Notes: generated by a model from the letters alone, not told the origin. Shown: positions 24,081-36,247, counted from the stretch's first letter. The stretch is 64,000 nt of DNA from Welwitschia mirabilis (GCA_051453625.1 JBOZIK010000001.1:135876560-135940559), one strand, 5' to 3'. A program made the numbers and translations.

Positions 24081-24180
24081 CCCTTGGTCTAATGGTCAAG
24101 GCATTAGGTTATAAGGAGGTTGAACATGCATTAGTTTGTGAGAGATTGAATGTTTGGAGTTCAATTTTCAACAGAACTAA
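24081..24180 (+). repeat. tRNA-like (SINE-like) segment, tentative
   Basis: TGGTCTAATGGT (24085-24096) resembles a pol III A box and GAGTTCAATTTTC (24157-24169) a decayed B box (GGTTCGANTCC). They are about 70 bp apart, longer than in a tRNA, and an AT-rich tail follows. It may instead be a chance match within another repeat. Confidence 0.25.
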
Positions 24181-24229
24181 AAAGTGATTTTTAAAAAAGT
24201 TTTGCACTTGCTCTTTTCTTGCCAAGTCC

Positions 24230-25930
24230 TTATTTACACACGTGTTTTGCGGAGCCATTGTTCAGCCATTAGCCTTATTTCACACACATAAATAGTTTTT
24301 CATTTTTACCTATTTTAAGCTTTTTTTGTATTTTTTTTACTTTTTCTTAAGTTCTTAGGCATTTTAGCATTTGTAAGCCCCAAATTTAGTCTTTGAAACA
24401 ATTTTTTGTGCATTTCAAAGGTTTTTGATCATTTTTTACTAATTGTGAGCCTTTAACCTTGTTTTTTCTTATCAAATTAAGCTTAGGATATGAAGCAAGA
24501 TCCATATGACTTGATTTTGCTCCTTCACATAGACTTTTTTTATGATTTAGATAGATTAAGATAAGTTTAGGATGTTAAGCAAAATCCACTTATCTTAACT
24601 ATGCCAAGACAATCCCTATCCTTGTGTGTGTTTTTTCATATTTTCCTTTCCTTTTTTTCATATTTAAAATTTGGTTTTTTATGATTAAGGTTGAAAATTA
24701 GAAATTACCTCTCACCCCTAAAAACATCACATTTTTCACTGGCAACAAGTCTTGGTTAGTGGTGGGCAGGAGGAGCCTTATGTAAATACAGACCTGTGTT
24801 AGGCGCTACTGTCCTATGAGTTTGTTGTGCAGTCTTGACTATCTTAATTATGAAGTTCGAATCATATGGAGAGTTGTGTCTTTCTTAATAAGAAACGTCT
24901 CAGACACTGAGATTCCCATGTACACCTTGGTAATCAAGGGTATATTAGGTGAAGGCTAGAGGCATAGTGATAGGATCTACTTAGATTTTATCACCAAATC
25001 AATAGAGAGTCATAAATGTAATTAAATTTTAAAATTTACTAAGTCTGAGGTATAAGTAGGTTACCAACATTACATGGTACTCTCCCTTAAGGGGGGGTAT
25101 ATAACTAAGGTAACCAAAACTGGCTGACAACTTGGAGTCCCACTGAGGTGATTCATACTTTTATTCCTTTGCTTCCTTATGAGACAAGGGTATCATCATT
25201 AGAAAGGACGTGATCACTACCTGGATTCAAGAGCAAACTCTAAAATTAACAAATCTGCATTTTCATTACCTAATAATTAAATTAGGCCATTTTCCCTTAA
25301 AATTTAGCTCACTCACATTAAGAACTTTTTAATATAGTACCTTGTTTATTCTCAGGTCTGTAGGTTTTTTTGTTGTTTTGGGGAAGAGGGATGGTTAGCA
25401 TGCATTGTTGTTTGGATAGATTACTCAAAGTTTTTAGACTGAATCTGTTTTATTGTGACTATACCTCTTTGTTGTGAATTCATTTTCTTAGTTGCATTGT
25501 GACTTGGATAGATCACTTAAACTTGTAAATGAGAGAAAGATCCCTTTTTAGGTGACTATACCATTGTCTTTAATTTTTCCTAGATTTTTGCTCTTTTTAG
25601 GTTCTAACAAGTTTTCTTTATCTGTCAAATAGATCATTTTTTCAATAGTGGATATGAGCAAAATTCCTTTGCAATTTGACTTTAGTTCATGACTTGTTAA
25701 ACCTTCTCTATATCTCTTCTCAGCATTCATCATAACTACTTCATTAAAAGGAAAGTTTTAGATTTTATTAAATAGCTTTACACTGGTATTAACTACTAGA
25801 ATAATTCTTAACTTTAGGGTGATATTATATGATGATTAGAGTTGGAAGTATTGGAATGAGAACTTCGATCTACAATGCACATTTATGAATTTGATTTTTT
25901 TTTTTTTTGAAGTTCATGTTCCTCTTCAAA
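24230..25930 (+). repeat. Dispersed ~1.7 kb repeat, copy 1
   Basis: It is collinear with 39420-41025 in the same orientation. Shared anchors are TTTTG.GGAGCC, TTAGGATGT.AAG, AGGAGCCTTATGTA (near 24771 and 39895), TTCCCATG.A...TTGGTAATCAAG, GGCATAGTG.TAGGA and GTTCCTCTT (near 25918 and 41008). It contains several diverged copies of a ~55 bp motif, roughly GGATAGATCA.TTAA..TGTGGAT, then GAG.AAGATCCCTT, then GACTATACC. No coding potential was seen. It could be a noncoding part of a non-autonomous retroelement, or LTRs of a larger nested element. Confidence 0.7.
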
Positions 25931-26170
25931 ATTTAGATAAAAAATTGCATGGCAAGCCATTGATCACAAGCTTACATAGATAATCTAAAAATCAGTAGCC
26001 ACTTCGCACAAAAAGTTGGTTAATAGAAGTAGGTCTAGTTATACTAATTATTGCACTTTGCATGATAAATTTTATGCATAGAATGATCTAGAACTGATCA
26101 ATCTTATCACGAGAATGAATAACCTTCATTGTAAAGGGGGCAAAATGCATTTGTTCGAATCCCATACGAC

Positions 26171-26304
26171 AGATATTAAAGCAAAGTTGTTGAAATAGAC
26201 TTAATAAATAAAGTTTGCATTAATTACATCACATGATAGATATTAAAGCAGAGGTTATTGAGATAGACTTAATAAATAAAGTTTGCATTAATTACATTAA
26301 CTTA
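26171..26304 (+). repeat. 67 bp tandem duplication in Copia gag relic
   Basis: AGATATTAAAGCA..GTTTGCATTAATTACAT occurs twice with a 67 bp period (starts 26171 and 26238) and few differences, so the duplication is younger than most of the decay around it. Confidence 0.85.
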
Positions 26305-26760
26305 GTTCCTTATTGTTTAGAGGATCCATCTCTTTGTAACTACATTCTATCTCTTCATAGAAGTAAGAAGTTAACAAATATGAACTTTTACATGCTGAAT
26401 AGAGATCTTATTACTACAGAAGCATAATTTAACTTCATAGGCTCTTCATCCTATGATGCAGCATTCAAAGGTTCTCATTCTCATGGACATCCTTAACATA
26501 AGTAGTCTTCTAACAACTTTTATTTGCCAAAGGTAACACATCCTAAAAAGGGTAAGGCTTTGCAGAAATGGTCAACTAAGACACTTAATTAGACTTAGCC
26601 AAATAAGAACCAAGTTCAACATACTACTACTTCAGAAAAAAAAACAAATATCAATGCCCATGATGTGGAAGATAAGGTTATATCATAGAATTCTATTAAA
26701 TACCTTGGGATAACATTAAATCTACAGCTAAGGCTAATGTAGTTATTGAATAATCTAATT
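26233..26760 (+). pseudogene. gag: Copia gag C-terminal part with decayed zinc knuckle
   Basis: After the open stretch to 26427, frame 3 at 26655-26696 reads CP*CGR*GYIIEFY. Against CX2CX4HX4C, the spacing is exact, but His is Tyr (CAT to TAT), the last Cys is Tyr (TGT to TAT), and the two stops fit CGA to TGA and CAA to TAA. All four changes are transitions. The Gln/Ser/His-rich linker before it is typical for this family. Confidence 0.8.
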
Positions 26761-26839
26761 CTCTTAATGACATTAAGAATTTTAAGTTAAATATAGTCTT
26801 TAATAATTTTGACTTTATTAGTATAAATGAGCACATACC

Positions 26840-28100
26840 TCGTGATGAGATGTGGATTCTTGAAAAAAGTGCTACTCATCACATGACTTATTAGTGTGAT
26901 TATTTTGATGACTTTGTTGAAGTGTTAAGTCAGGTTTATTTGGTAGATAGAACTCCAATTTTAGTAAAAGACTATTATTTGGTTATACTTAACTTGAAAA
27001 TACTCTCTCTATATACTTTTTCTGATGTTTTGTATATGCCTTCTTTAAGGTCGCATCTTTTATTACTTTCCACTCTAATTAGATAAGATTACTTAATATC
27101 TATGATGAAGAACTCAATAGACATTTTTAATTCTAATCAATAAATTACTATAAAAGGCTACATGGATAGAAAGCGTATTCATCTTCAAGGTTATGTTAAA
27201 ATACAAGAGATTGCTTGCATAGTTTTCCAAGATGAGATTTCTTCCTCACTACTATGACATGCTTGACTAGGACATCCTACTCCTCATACAATGAATGCAA
27301 TATGTGCGAATGAACGCTAGTAGTTTTTTTTCATTCCTTGGGATTGTCCTTAATGTGAAGCATGTATAATGGGTAGAGCAACTAGACAATGATTTACACT
27401 AAGTAAGTAGCATGCTGATTGAGATTTTCTACTTATTCACAGTGATCTATGTGAACCTATGCTAGTTTCTACTCTTTAAGGCTTTTATTATTTTATATAT
27501 TTTATTAATGACTATTTTCAAATGACTTGAGTATATTTTATCAAATTCAAATCTCAAAAACATTTTTTTAAAATTTTAAATTAAAGTGGAAAAGTAAGCC
27601 AATTATCAAATTAAAATTTTCCAGTTAGATAATGGTGGTGAATATACATCTCCTGATTTTAAGGACTTTTTTGTTTATGAAGGAATTCGTCTGTGAATAC
27701 CTTCCCTAGGACATCTTAACAACATGACGTCACTGAGTGATTTAATCATAAAATCATGGATATGGTATATTCCATGATGTATTTTAGTGGCTGTAAGACT
27801 CATCTTTGTGGTGAAGAAGCGAATACCATTGTACATCTTTGTAAGCACATTGGTCAATACATTAAAAAAGAAGTATCTCTATCTGAGAAGTGGTCTTAGT
27901 ACAAGCCAAAATTAAATTAATTTTGTATTTCTGATTGCAAGTGCTATGTCAATATTTCACATGGACATTATAATAAATTTGGAGCACATAATCGTATTGA
28001 CATCTTTGTGCAATATCCAATCAATCATAAGGGTTAGCAAGTTTATGTTTCAAAACATTATAAGATCATTTTTTTCTCATGATGTCATCTTTACAAAGAC
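26840..28100 (+). pseudogene. Copia protease and integrase, decayed
   Basis: The protease block WILDSGATHHM appears as WILEKSATHHM (26853-26885), so the catalytic Asp-Ser-Gly is gone. GAG-pre-integrase follows with LGHPTPHTMNAI and CP*CEACIMGRATR (27270-27390). In the core the usual catalytic positions are still recognisable: HSDLCEPM (27440), QLDNGGEYTSPDFKDF (27622, Asp at 27628) and a V-T-E segment near 27730. The C-terminal part FCISDCKCYVNI..KFGAHNRI..SHDVIF runs to 28100. TAA/TAG stops cluster at positions where Gln is expected, and frameshifts are present. Confidence 0.85.
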
Positions 28101-28499
28101 TTTAAACAATGATTTTTAACTTAATCTTTTAAAACTTTGTCCTTCTTCTAACCTAGTAACCATATTAAATGCTTAATATCCTATAGTTAAAGGGGGAGAT
28201 GTAGTTACTAGTTTTGCTCTAGTTCCATCTATTGGTATAACTTCTTTGAAACCTATAAGAATTGAGTAATTTGATGCTCTAAGCATTCTTAATCATGGTT
28301 TTAGTTGTGATCTATTAAGTTCTTTAACTAAAGAAGTTGGAACTACCCATAGGCAACATCGAAGTACTTGGTTATAGTCTACTCTCTAAGATGTTTGTAA
28401 CAATGAAAGGGGTAAAACTAAAACTAGACATAGCTCTCATATGATTCATGATGATGATGTTGACCAGATTCATTTAACTTTTAATAATAAATCAACTTC

Positions 28500-28605
28500 T
28501 TTAAAAAACATCATTTTATACAATCAATGGTTCTAAGCCATGAAAGAAGAATACTATGCTTTTGTAGAAAATGATACATGGGAGTTAGTCCATAAAACTA
28601 AGTAA
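28500..28605 (+). pseudogene. Copia RT, N-terminal stub
   Basis: LYNQWF*AMKEEYYAFVENDTWELV (28516-28590) is the conserved entry block of Copia RT (W..AM.EE..AL..N.TWELV), with one TAA replacing Gln. Recognisable RT ends shortly after, and neither YVDD nor RNase H is found downstream. Confidence 0.8.
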
Positions 28606-28799
28606 CTTATATATCATGAGGTTATTATAGAGTACATTATCCAATCATAGAACAAACTATCTAGATCCTTATAAAACCACTTGATCAAGAGAAGATTCAT
28701 TGTTTGAAATCTAAGATTAAATTAGCAATGAGTTGAGTAAAACTCATTTCTTTCTTGTACATCATGGCCTTCATTTAACTTATTGGTCTCAAATTAAAG

Positions 28800-29389
28800 T
28801 CATACATTATTCTAGTACTATGGGATATGTAGTACAAATATGGTCTAGTACTATAGGATGTGTAGTACCTGTTTTGACCTAGAATTATGGGATATGTAAT
28901 GCACATAAGAAGCCTATCTACTATGAGATGTATAGTAGTAAATTAACTACTTCTTTCATGAAGTAATTTCCTCACATGAAAACTCCTTTCTGAAGGTTTC
29001 ATTATAGACTACATTCCAAGGTTTACCCTTTGGCACTTTGGTTTTCTTCGAAGGGAGAAGATTCCCATGTTAAGGGTGGAGTTGCTAAGACTAGAACATA
29101 CTATGATCCCATGCGTAGGGATTTTTGAAAAACCTAGAGGTGTTCTTATCTATATAAGAAAGATTTTTGTGAAATAAGTGAAAGAGAAGAAATAAATTTT
29201 ATGTTTTGAAAATGTTATGCTCTTAATTCTTGTCACTCTTATCTCCAAGAAATTATATTGTGTATCTTAGTAAGATACCTCTATTATAAAAGAGTAAAAG
29301 ATAATTTGACTCTTAAAATATTCATGAAGTTAGCATATACAATCTTTAAAATAGCATTTTCAAAAATAATTTTCACAAGAAATATATAA
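28800..29389 (+). repeat. LTR-like segment with TATA-like box
   Basis: Inferred as a 5' LTR because it carries tandem 34 bp units (28811-28945), a TATA-like CTATATAAG (29141-29149) and, right after its end, a primer-binding-site remnant at 29392. The left boundary is uncertain and no partner copy was found in the window. Confidence 0.45.
28811..28945 (+). repeat. Four tandem ~34 bp units
   Basis: Units start at 28811, 28844, 28878 and 28913, with the shared core (T/C)CTA..ACTATGGGATATGTAGTAC. They lie ~200-330 bp upstream of a TATA-like box, the usual place for LTR enhancer repeats. Confidence 0.8.
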
Positions 29390-29391
29390 TA

Positions 29392-29403
29392 TGGTATCAA
29401 AAT
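29392..29403 (+). other. Primer-binding-site remnant (tRNA-iMet type)
   Basis: TGGTATCAAAAT against TGGTATCAGAGC: the three differences are G-to-A, G-to-A and C-to-T. Confidence 0.55.
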
Positions 29404-29708
29404 AATAATAATGTTGAAACATTATGATGTAGAAAGATAAAAAAGTTATAATTCATGCTATGTAAGATTTCATACACTTTTAATCAACTTCATCAGGTTA
29501 GATATAAGCCTACTCTCTAATTTAGATTATAAGGAATAGAATACTAATGATTTTGACCTTATTATTCATAGTTTACACATAGTTATAAAGCATTTGACTC
29601 TAATATCATGAATACATTTAAATATTAAAAAAACACTGGGAATTCTACTTAGAAATAGAAATAAATTTTTAATACATGAATAATTAATTTATAAGGTGTA
29701 TGAAAGTC

Positions 29709-31120
29709 ATTGATAGAAAATAAGGAGATAATGTAGTATTAAATCATTTATTACAATTAGACTTTCTTGATGAAGACGAACAAATAAATGTGAAAAATGA
29801 ATTCTTGATGAACATCTTTTTCAAGTCCAAATAAATCCCTATTATGCTAACATAGCTAATTTCATAGCAAGTAAAAAAATGTCATCCTACATGAATTAAT
29901 AATAAAGGAAGACATTATCAAAGAAATTCAGAAATTATTTATGACACAATAAGATTTTGTTTAGAAAATATAAAGATCATGTTATTAGGTATGTGGAAGA
30001 AGAATTACAAAAAGAGATTTTCAAAGAAACACGTGAAAGAAAAAAGTAGAGGACATTAACTTGTAATAATAATAAAAATAAAAATATTTTATATGGGATA
30101 TTACTAGTTTATATTATTTAAGAATTCATTTTCTCATGTCTAAAGTTATGATAGGGAATCAAAAGAAAGGGACATTTACTCAAAGATTAGAAATTGTATA
30201 GTAGTTAATACAATCAATTAAAACCTTTGATGGAGAGGGTTTAGATTTTATCATCCTATTAATTCTTGATATTATAAAAAGAAATACATTTTGGTTTGTG
30301 TTAATTACTTTAATAAATGGATGAAGAGTAAGACTATCTCTTAATGTTCCTTTCAAACTATTATCACCTTCTTCCTTAAAAACATTATCTAGAGATTTAG
30401 AGCATCTAAAAGTCTCATATTTAATAGGAAAATTCATTTCACTAGTTATATTTTTAGTAAACTCTTACTTAAATATGTAATTCATCATAAATTATCTATT
30501 GCTTATCATCCTCGATCCCATGATTAATATGAAATAAAAAATAGGAAACTAAATAGAATATTAACCAAAATTATAAACATAAAGAACAAAGATTAGACTA
30601 GTAGATTAAATGAAGCTTTATAAGCTTATAGATTAACTTGGAAACATAGTATGAATACACACCATATAAATTGGTTTATGAAAATATAGCAATAATTCCA
30701 ATTGAGTTTAGATAAAAATATTTAAATTAGCTAAGGAATTAAATTTGAACTTAGATAAAGATTATAAAGAATGGATAGAAAAATAGAAATATGCTAGATG
30801 AAATTTTAAGATAAGATCTTTTAAGAAAATAATTCATATGATAAAAAAATAAAAATATTTCATGAGACTAAAAATAGATAATTAAATTATAAGATAGAAG
30901 ATTCATTAATAGTCTATAATTTTAGAAACATTTGTTTAAAGAAAGAATATGAACAGAATTAGCTTATACCTTATAGAATAACCAAAATTATAGAAAATAG
31001 AGCTATAAAAATATATGACCATGAAGATAATATGATATATCAAGTTAATGAAAAAATGTTAAAGATCTATAACAATCATAAAACTCCATTAGAATATCTA
31101 TGTAACCCTTATAGAGGGAA
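29709..31120 (+). pseudogene. Ty3/Gypsy RNase H end and integrase (Athila-like), decayed
   Basis: IDRK*GDNVVLNHLLQL (29709) matches the end of plant Gypsy RNase H (DKKG.EN.VADHLSRL). NPYYANIANFIAS (near 29840) and HVIRYVEEE (near 29975) match the linker and zinc-binding segment. The integrase core follows: FDGEGLDF (30222, first Asp kept), YILVCVNYFNKWMK (30287), the IISDEG..HF block as LIFNRKIHF (second Asp to Asn), IAYHPRSHD*YEIKNRKLNRI (30503, Glu kept) and LNEAL*AYRLTW (30608). The C-terminal part YDKKIKIFHE..YNFRN..YRITKIIENRAIKIYD..YQVNEKMLKIY ends near 31075. Frameshifts and Gln-to-stop changes are numerous. The RT is absent. Confidence 0.85.
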
Positions 31121-32059
31121 GAATATACTTCCACTCTATTTAGTAAAATAAATTTAAATTCAAAAAAATAAATTATATAATTTATTTAAAGTTTATTCTA
31201 ACTATTAACTTTTTAGATTACTAAAGATTAAATTTAGATGATTTAGGAAAAGAGAAGATAACTTAGTAACATTTAAACAAGTAATTGTGCAGACTTATTC
31301 TATTAATATCAAGAGAAGCATTCAATCATATGCTACTATATGTATAGATTTTATTATGTTATTATTTAAAAAGAAATACAACGTCCTACCACAAGTGTAT
31401 TAGGCAAATATTCTTGAAAGGGACCTTTTATAATGTAATATGATAGCTATAAGAACTCCACTATGAGGTTTTTTATCATGATCTAGATTAAATCTTGTAG
31501 GTTCTAACTCCTCTAAAGTCATTGTACTCTCCCTATTATGAGTTTAAAGTTGCATTTTATGGTAATAAATAATTAAGAAATAGTTATGCTCTAGGAGTCA
31601 TTTCAAACATAACTGATTGCCTAGACTATATTCAGTCATAATAGACCAATGTTGATTATGAAAATATGTCATAACTCAAAAAGCTTATTACATTATGAAA
31701 AATTATAAAAATGATGAAAAGTAATGAATGAAAAATAGTAAGAGACATTTTATTCTAGAATATGGTGGAATGTGAATCAAGAATCTTATATTTAGAATTT
31801 ATGTACAACAATTGAATTACTATTGAATAAAAAAGGGAATTCTTTTAATTTTTAATAATTATCCATAAATATTAAGTAATATATTAAATTAATAAAATAA
31901 ATTTTATTTAACAACTATGATATGATATACTACATTCTCTTCTTTTTAAGTGAATGCTTCTCTACTTTTATATTCGCTGCTTCTTTCTTATCTATTTTTT
32001 CATTTTTCTACTTCAATATTATAAGGGAATCTTGAGTTTAAATGGCATTATTTCTAGTT

Positions 32060-34370
32060 TTAATATTTGATGCTATTTCCTCAATAATAATAAAATCTCA
32101 TAATTTAATTTATTATTTAAATTCTCCTAAACTAATTTTCATTACTCCTTTCCTAGACCAAATATTGGCATTAGCAATAGCCATCTATGACCTTCCTAAA
32201 ATAAATGCATGAGTATCTCCTTAGATTTTTACTATATAAAAATCAGTTAAATAAATAAATCCTTGAAGCTTCATAAGTACATATTTTAATATTTCTTTAG
32301 ATGTTACTACTAATCCAGTTATTAATTAGAATTTTTTTGATAATATTTTATCTTTGGTTTTCTTATTTCTTCATAAATCTATAAAGGAATACCATTAACA
32401 CTAATTCCTAGATCTACTAAAGCTTCAACCTTTAATTTATTATTAATTTGATATATATCATGAGAGTTCTTCATTCACTGTACTTTTGGTATTGATTATC
32501 TTGAAGGTCTTGTGTAGAAATCCATGAAACTTGATCTTTCTTAATCATTTAATTTATTTTTCTTTGATTTATTCCTTTTTATTCCTCTAATTTAAGCACA
32601 TACTCTTCATTATCATTCAATACTAGGCACATCATTTAAGAGTTTTATAAGAGATAATGAGATTATTGTATTCCGTAAAGCTTTTGTTAAATCTTTTAGA
32701 TCCTTTTTAATCTTAGGGCATTTAATCTATCTACTACTCATTATAAAATTTAAATGATCTAATTTGTTATCCAATTCAAGTTCATTCTTAATACTAGTGT
32801 CTTCTTCCATTAATAAAGAACTTGATTCCTTTCTTCTTTAAGGGAATGACTACATTGTCATAGGTTCTTATGACCTAGGAGTTACAGCTTTAATATGGGG
32901 TTTCTCTTGGATTAGGCTAAGATTTTGCAGGAATTTTTTCTTTTTTTTTTTCTATCTCTTATTTATTCTTTTCTTGGTCTTTGTTTCTTCATTTTCTATA
33001 GTAATCAAATAATTATTATGTTTTGGAATTTACAAATCTTTGTAACACTTTTTTAGTTTCTCTTTTCATTTTCTATTTTGATAAGATTATCACTTATTTC
33101 TTTTCTAAAGTTAATCTTTTAAATTTAAATATAATCTATTTACATCTATCCACTAGAAAAATTCTTTCATCTAATCCATTCCCCCATGATCACCTTATTC
33201 ATAATGCTCACAAATAGAGCCATCCTCATCTTTTAAGTATTTCATAGCTGATTGATCAAATAATTTTATCATACTATCAATTATCATTTTAGCTAATTCT
33301 TTGATAAAACTAATAAGTTTGAAATCATACCCATCATCTTTTATTTTTAATGTTAGTAACTCATTCACTTTCTTCTTTTTCTCATTTTTACTCCCCTACC
33401 TTAATGCATATTATATAATTGGGTGATGGTTTTACTTTTTTCTTATGAATTATTTGTTTATACACTTATGAATTATTTGTTTATACACTCCTCCTACATA
33501 ATAAATCTAACTCCTTTAATATTTGTCTTTTTCATCCTCTTATTAAATATCTATCTCTTTCTTTCATATAGATTCCATGATCAAGACATTTAGCTAATAA
33601 TATGTTATACCTAGCTATGAATTCATCAAATATTTCATTTTACTTTTGCTTAATATTTAAAATTTATTTTCTCAAATATTTTAGTACCCTTATAGGTTAA
33701 AGATTATCCAAGAAAGCATTTTTAAGAATCCCTAATAAGATAAAGCATGGTTAGAATTCCTATGATACCATAGCTCAGCTTCTCATTTAATAGAAAAGGA
33801 AAAATATCTTTGATAATTAGATTCTAAATCTAGGAAATTTTCCTTACAAAAGAAATAAAATACTCCTAAGTATACTAATTTTATTTCATACCTTTTTCTT
33901 TAAAAATGGTCATATATGTGACATTTAGTTTCTCAAGGAAGTCTAAAACATTAATATTAATAGACTTAAGTCATCTAACCATTGAGTGTCAAAATTTAAA
34001 GGTTTAGAATCTTCATCATCTTTCCAATAAAAACCTATTAAGAAAATATTTATAGTATGTGCTCATTAATTATTATAATTTCTACTAGTTATAAAAGATT
34101 CTTGTTAAATAAAAGGAGCCTTAAGAAGAGGGGATAATCTTTGTTTCGTCTCATTCATAAGTTAGGATAAGACTTATTCTTTGATAACTTGTCTAACAGT
34201 TGTATCATCAGCTTCAAAGTTCTCTTTCATAATTTCTTATTTAATTGGATTCTTTATTTGTTTTTCAAGAACATATTTTTTAGGGTCTTTAACATCCTTT
34301 CTTTTTCATCTCTATATTTTTTTATTATCTTAATTAATTATAGACTTTTTCATTATTACTAGTTATCCTT
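32060..34370 (-). pseudogene. gag: Ty3/Gypsy gag and aspartic protease, decayed
   Basis: On the minus strand, gag-like text runs from about 34050 (FDTQWLDDL..) through ELWYHRNSNHALSY and FDEFIARYNILLAKCLDHGIYMKERDRYL (near 33640-33550), the pattern of the retrotransposon gag domain. Near 32.85 kb the Athila-type linker PNPRE..AVT.RSG appears in decayed form. The protease (32460-32060) reads KVEALVDLGISVNGIPL, with the catalytic Asp as D-L-G, then GDTHAFILGRSQMAIANANI and RKGVMKISLGEF. RT should follow at lower coordinates on this strand, but nothing recognisable is there. Instead, a plus-strand Gypsy integrase converges on it. Confidence 0.75.
33442..33487. repeat. 23 bp perfect tandem duplication
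   Basis: CTTATGAATTATTTGTTTAT plus ACA is repeated head to tail (33442 and 33465). Confidence 0.9.
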
Positions 34371-34378
34371 AGGAATGT

Positions 34379-34394
34379 CCTCCTCCTAGTACCA
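34379..34394 (-). other. Possible Gypsy primer-binding site
   Basis: The minus strand reads TGGTACTAGGAGGAGG just upstream of the gag region, after TTT as in Gypsy elements with TGGCGCC-type sites. The match is partial, and the position is the main support. Confidence 0.35.
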
Positions 34395-35230
34395 AAATGA
34401 TGAAAGCTAATGTTTAATAAAAATATGCACTAAAACACTAAAAATATAAAATCATTAACCTAAACTCTAGCTTTAATCATTAATTTAAAAATAAAACAAA
34501 GGATTAATAAATAAATAGCTAATATTATTATACCTCCAACCAACTTAATTCAGCTTTTATTACAAAGATGCATTTTTAATAAAATCAACCTAAATATCTT
34601 AGGTTAAAAATTGACATAATTACATACATAATATACATTCCAAAATAAAAAAAATGAAAAATAGTTGAAGTAATAATAATGCTAAAATAAGACTTATTTA
34701 TAAGTACTTTTGCTTATTCTAGCTTATGTCCACAATATGTTTTAGCATGCAAATAAAGTCATACAACATTCTAAAAGATAACGTTTTAGTTTTTAACTAA
34801 TAATAATACTAAATATGAAATTTATCTCACATTCATATAATAATTACTAGTAAAAATGAGTGTTTCCCTTTGCAAGTAATGCTGATCTAGGGAAGATCCC
34901 CATGATTCCTTTTGAGATATGCATTATAGCTTCCTCAAGTAGATCTCTAGTTTAGTCCTAATATTTGACATCTTCTTGACAAAAATTCCCACTTTCTAGC
35001 TATCCTTCTCCTTTTATATTCTTCTTTCTTGGCTTATTATTAGTCTATTCATCTTATTTCTCCTCTAAAATAGCTACATTAGTTAGTTTATTCCTAGGCT
35101 CTAGCTAATTTATTCTTATTCTCTATTCAAATGCCAAGTGGTAGTTATACTTATAACAATTATTTGTATTAATACATACAACATACTAACAACTAACATA
35201 CTAACATAATATTACTAACTAATTTAGGTA

Positions 35231-35257
<27 letters not shown>
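35231..35257. repeat. (AT)n microsatellite
   Basis: About 13 AT units without interruption. Confidence 0.92.
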
Positions 35258-35261
<4 letters not shown>

Positions 35262-36242
35262 TTTATTTTAACATCAAAACATATTATGATATAATAAAGT
35301 TATACATAAAGTTTTTTCTCATTATTGCCTATATTTGGTTTTTTTATTTGTTTCTATCCTTAACTTGGCTATTTTTATATTCTTGTATTTTGGCTTAACA
35401 AACTAAGCCAAGTCATCATGGATGAGTTCCTAAATAATCCCAACTATCTAATCATGATCCATTTAGAAAAATCATATTCTAAGGTTAAAATAACCTTCTA
35501 AAAGCACCTTCCTATTTTGTAACACCTTGTGAGGAGATAGCAATTGTGATGATGATAAAATATTTAGCAAGGACTTATGTAGAATTCTATGTAGAGGTGG
35601 ATGCTAAAGTACTTAATATCATAGATCTGCTTTGCATTTTTTACAAATATATATGCCAGTTTTCTTAGAATAGGGCAAAATTATTATAAGTTCCTTTGAT
35701 GGTGAACTCCATTTCTCCACAACAAAAAAAAAAAAAAAAAAGAATTCATGTACATTTCAAAAAGATATGATTAGGAATTATATACTCAATTTTAAGGTAA
35801 AAACACTAGTTAAGAATAAATATTTTTCTAGTAATATATATGCTTTCTTTACCTAAAATTATTCTTTATCCCCTTTCTAACAAATTTAATTTCAAATCTA
35901 AACTCTACTACAGGTAGCCATGGAATTTATTTATTTTTTTCCTTTATGAAGATTATAATGATGAAAAATATACAAGTACATTAAAAGATTTAAATTTCAG
36001 TGCAATATGGCTTCCTTTGGTCTCTTTTAATGAAAAATCTAAGAAAGAGAAAATAAATAAGTAAGGACTAGAATTTTTTAATAAATATTAAAAGATAATG
36101 ATTCTTTATTCTAATTAATAGTTATACCATTTATTGAAAAATGAAAAAAATGAAACTATTATAGTTTAGAAGAAAATTAATCATTGAAAAACAAATCCCA
36201 ACCGCTCAAACCTTGTTACAAGAGGGTTCCTTCCCTTTTTTT

Positions 36243-36247
<5 letters not shown>

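Larger units (their letters stand above)
26233..28605 (+). mobile_element. Second Copia relic, gag to start of RT
   Basis: A plus-strand Copia gag-pol body without identifiable flanking LTRs of its own. It contains a gag C-terminus with zinc knuckle (26655-26696), protease motif (26853), GAG-pre-integrase, integrase (to ~28100) and the first blocks of RT (28522-28602). It is cut off there, so most of RT and all RNase H are missing. Decay is heavier than in the 18.3 kb element. The dispersed repeat lies directly upstream and an LTR-like segment directly downstream. Confidence 0.85.

Noticed and set aside
24855-24863. GTTCGAATC, a perfect pol III B-box core
   Set aside because: The A-box-like GGCATAGTG lies about 100 bp downstream, not upstream, so the order is wrong for a tRNA or SINE.
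28190-28203. AAAGGGGGAGATG, which looks like a Copia polypurine tract
   Set aside because: It falls within the reading text between integrase and RT of the same relic (K-G-G-D) and is not followed by an LTR that I could define.
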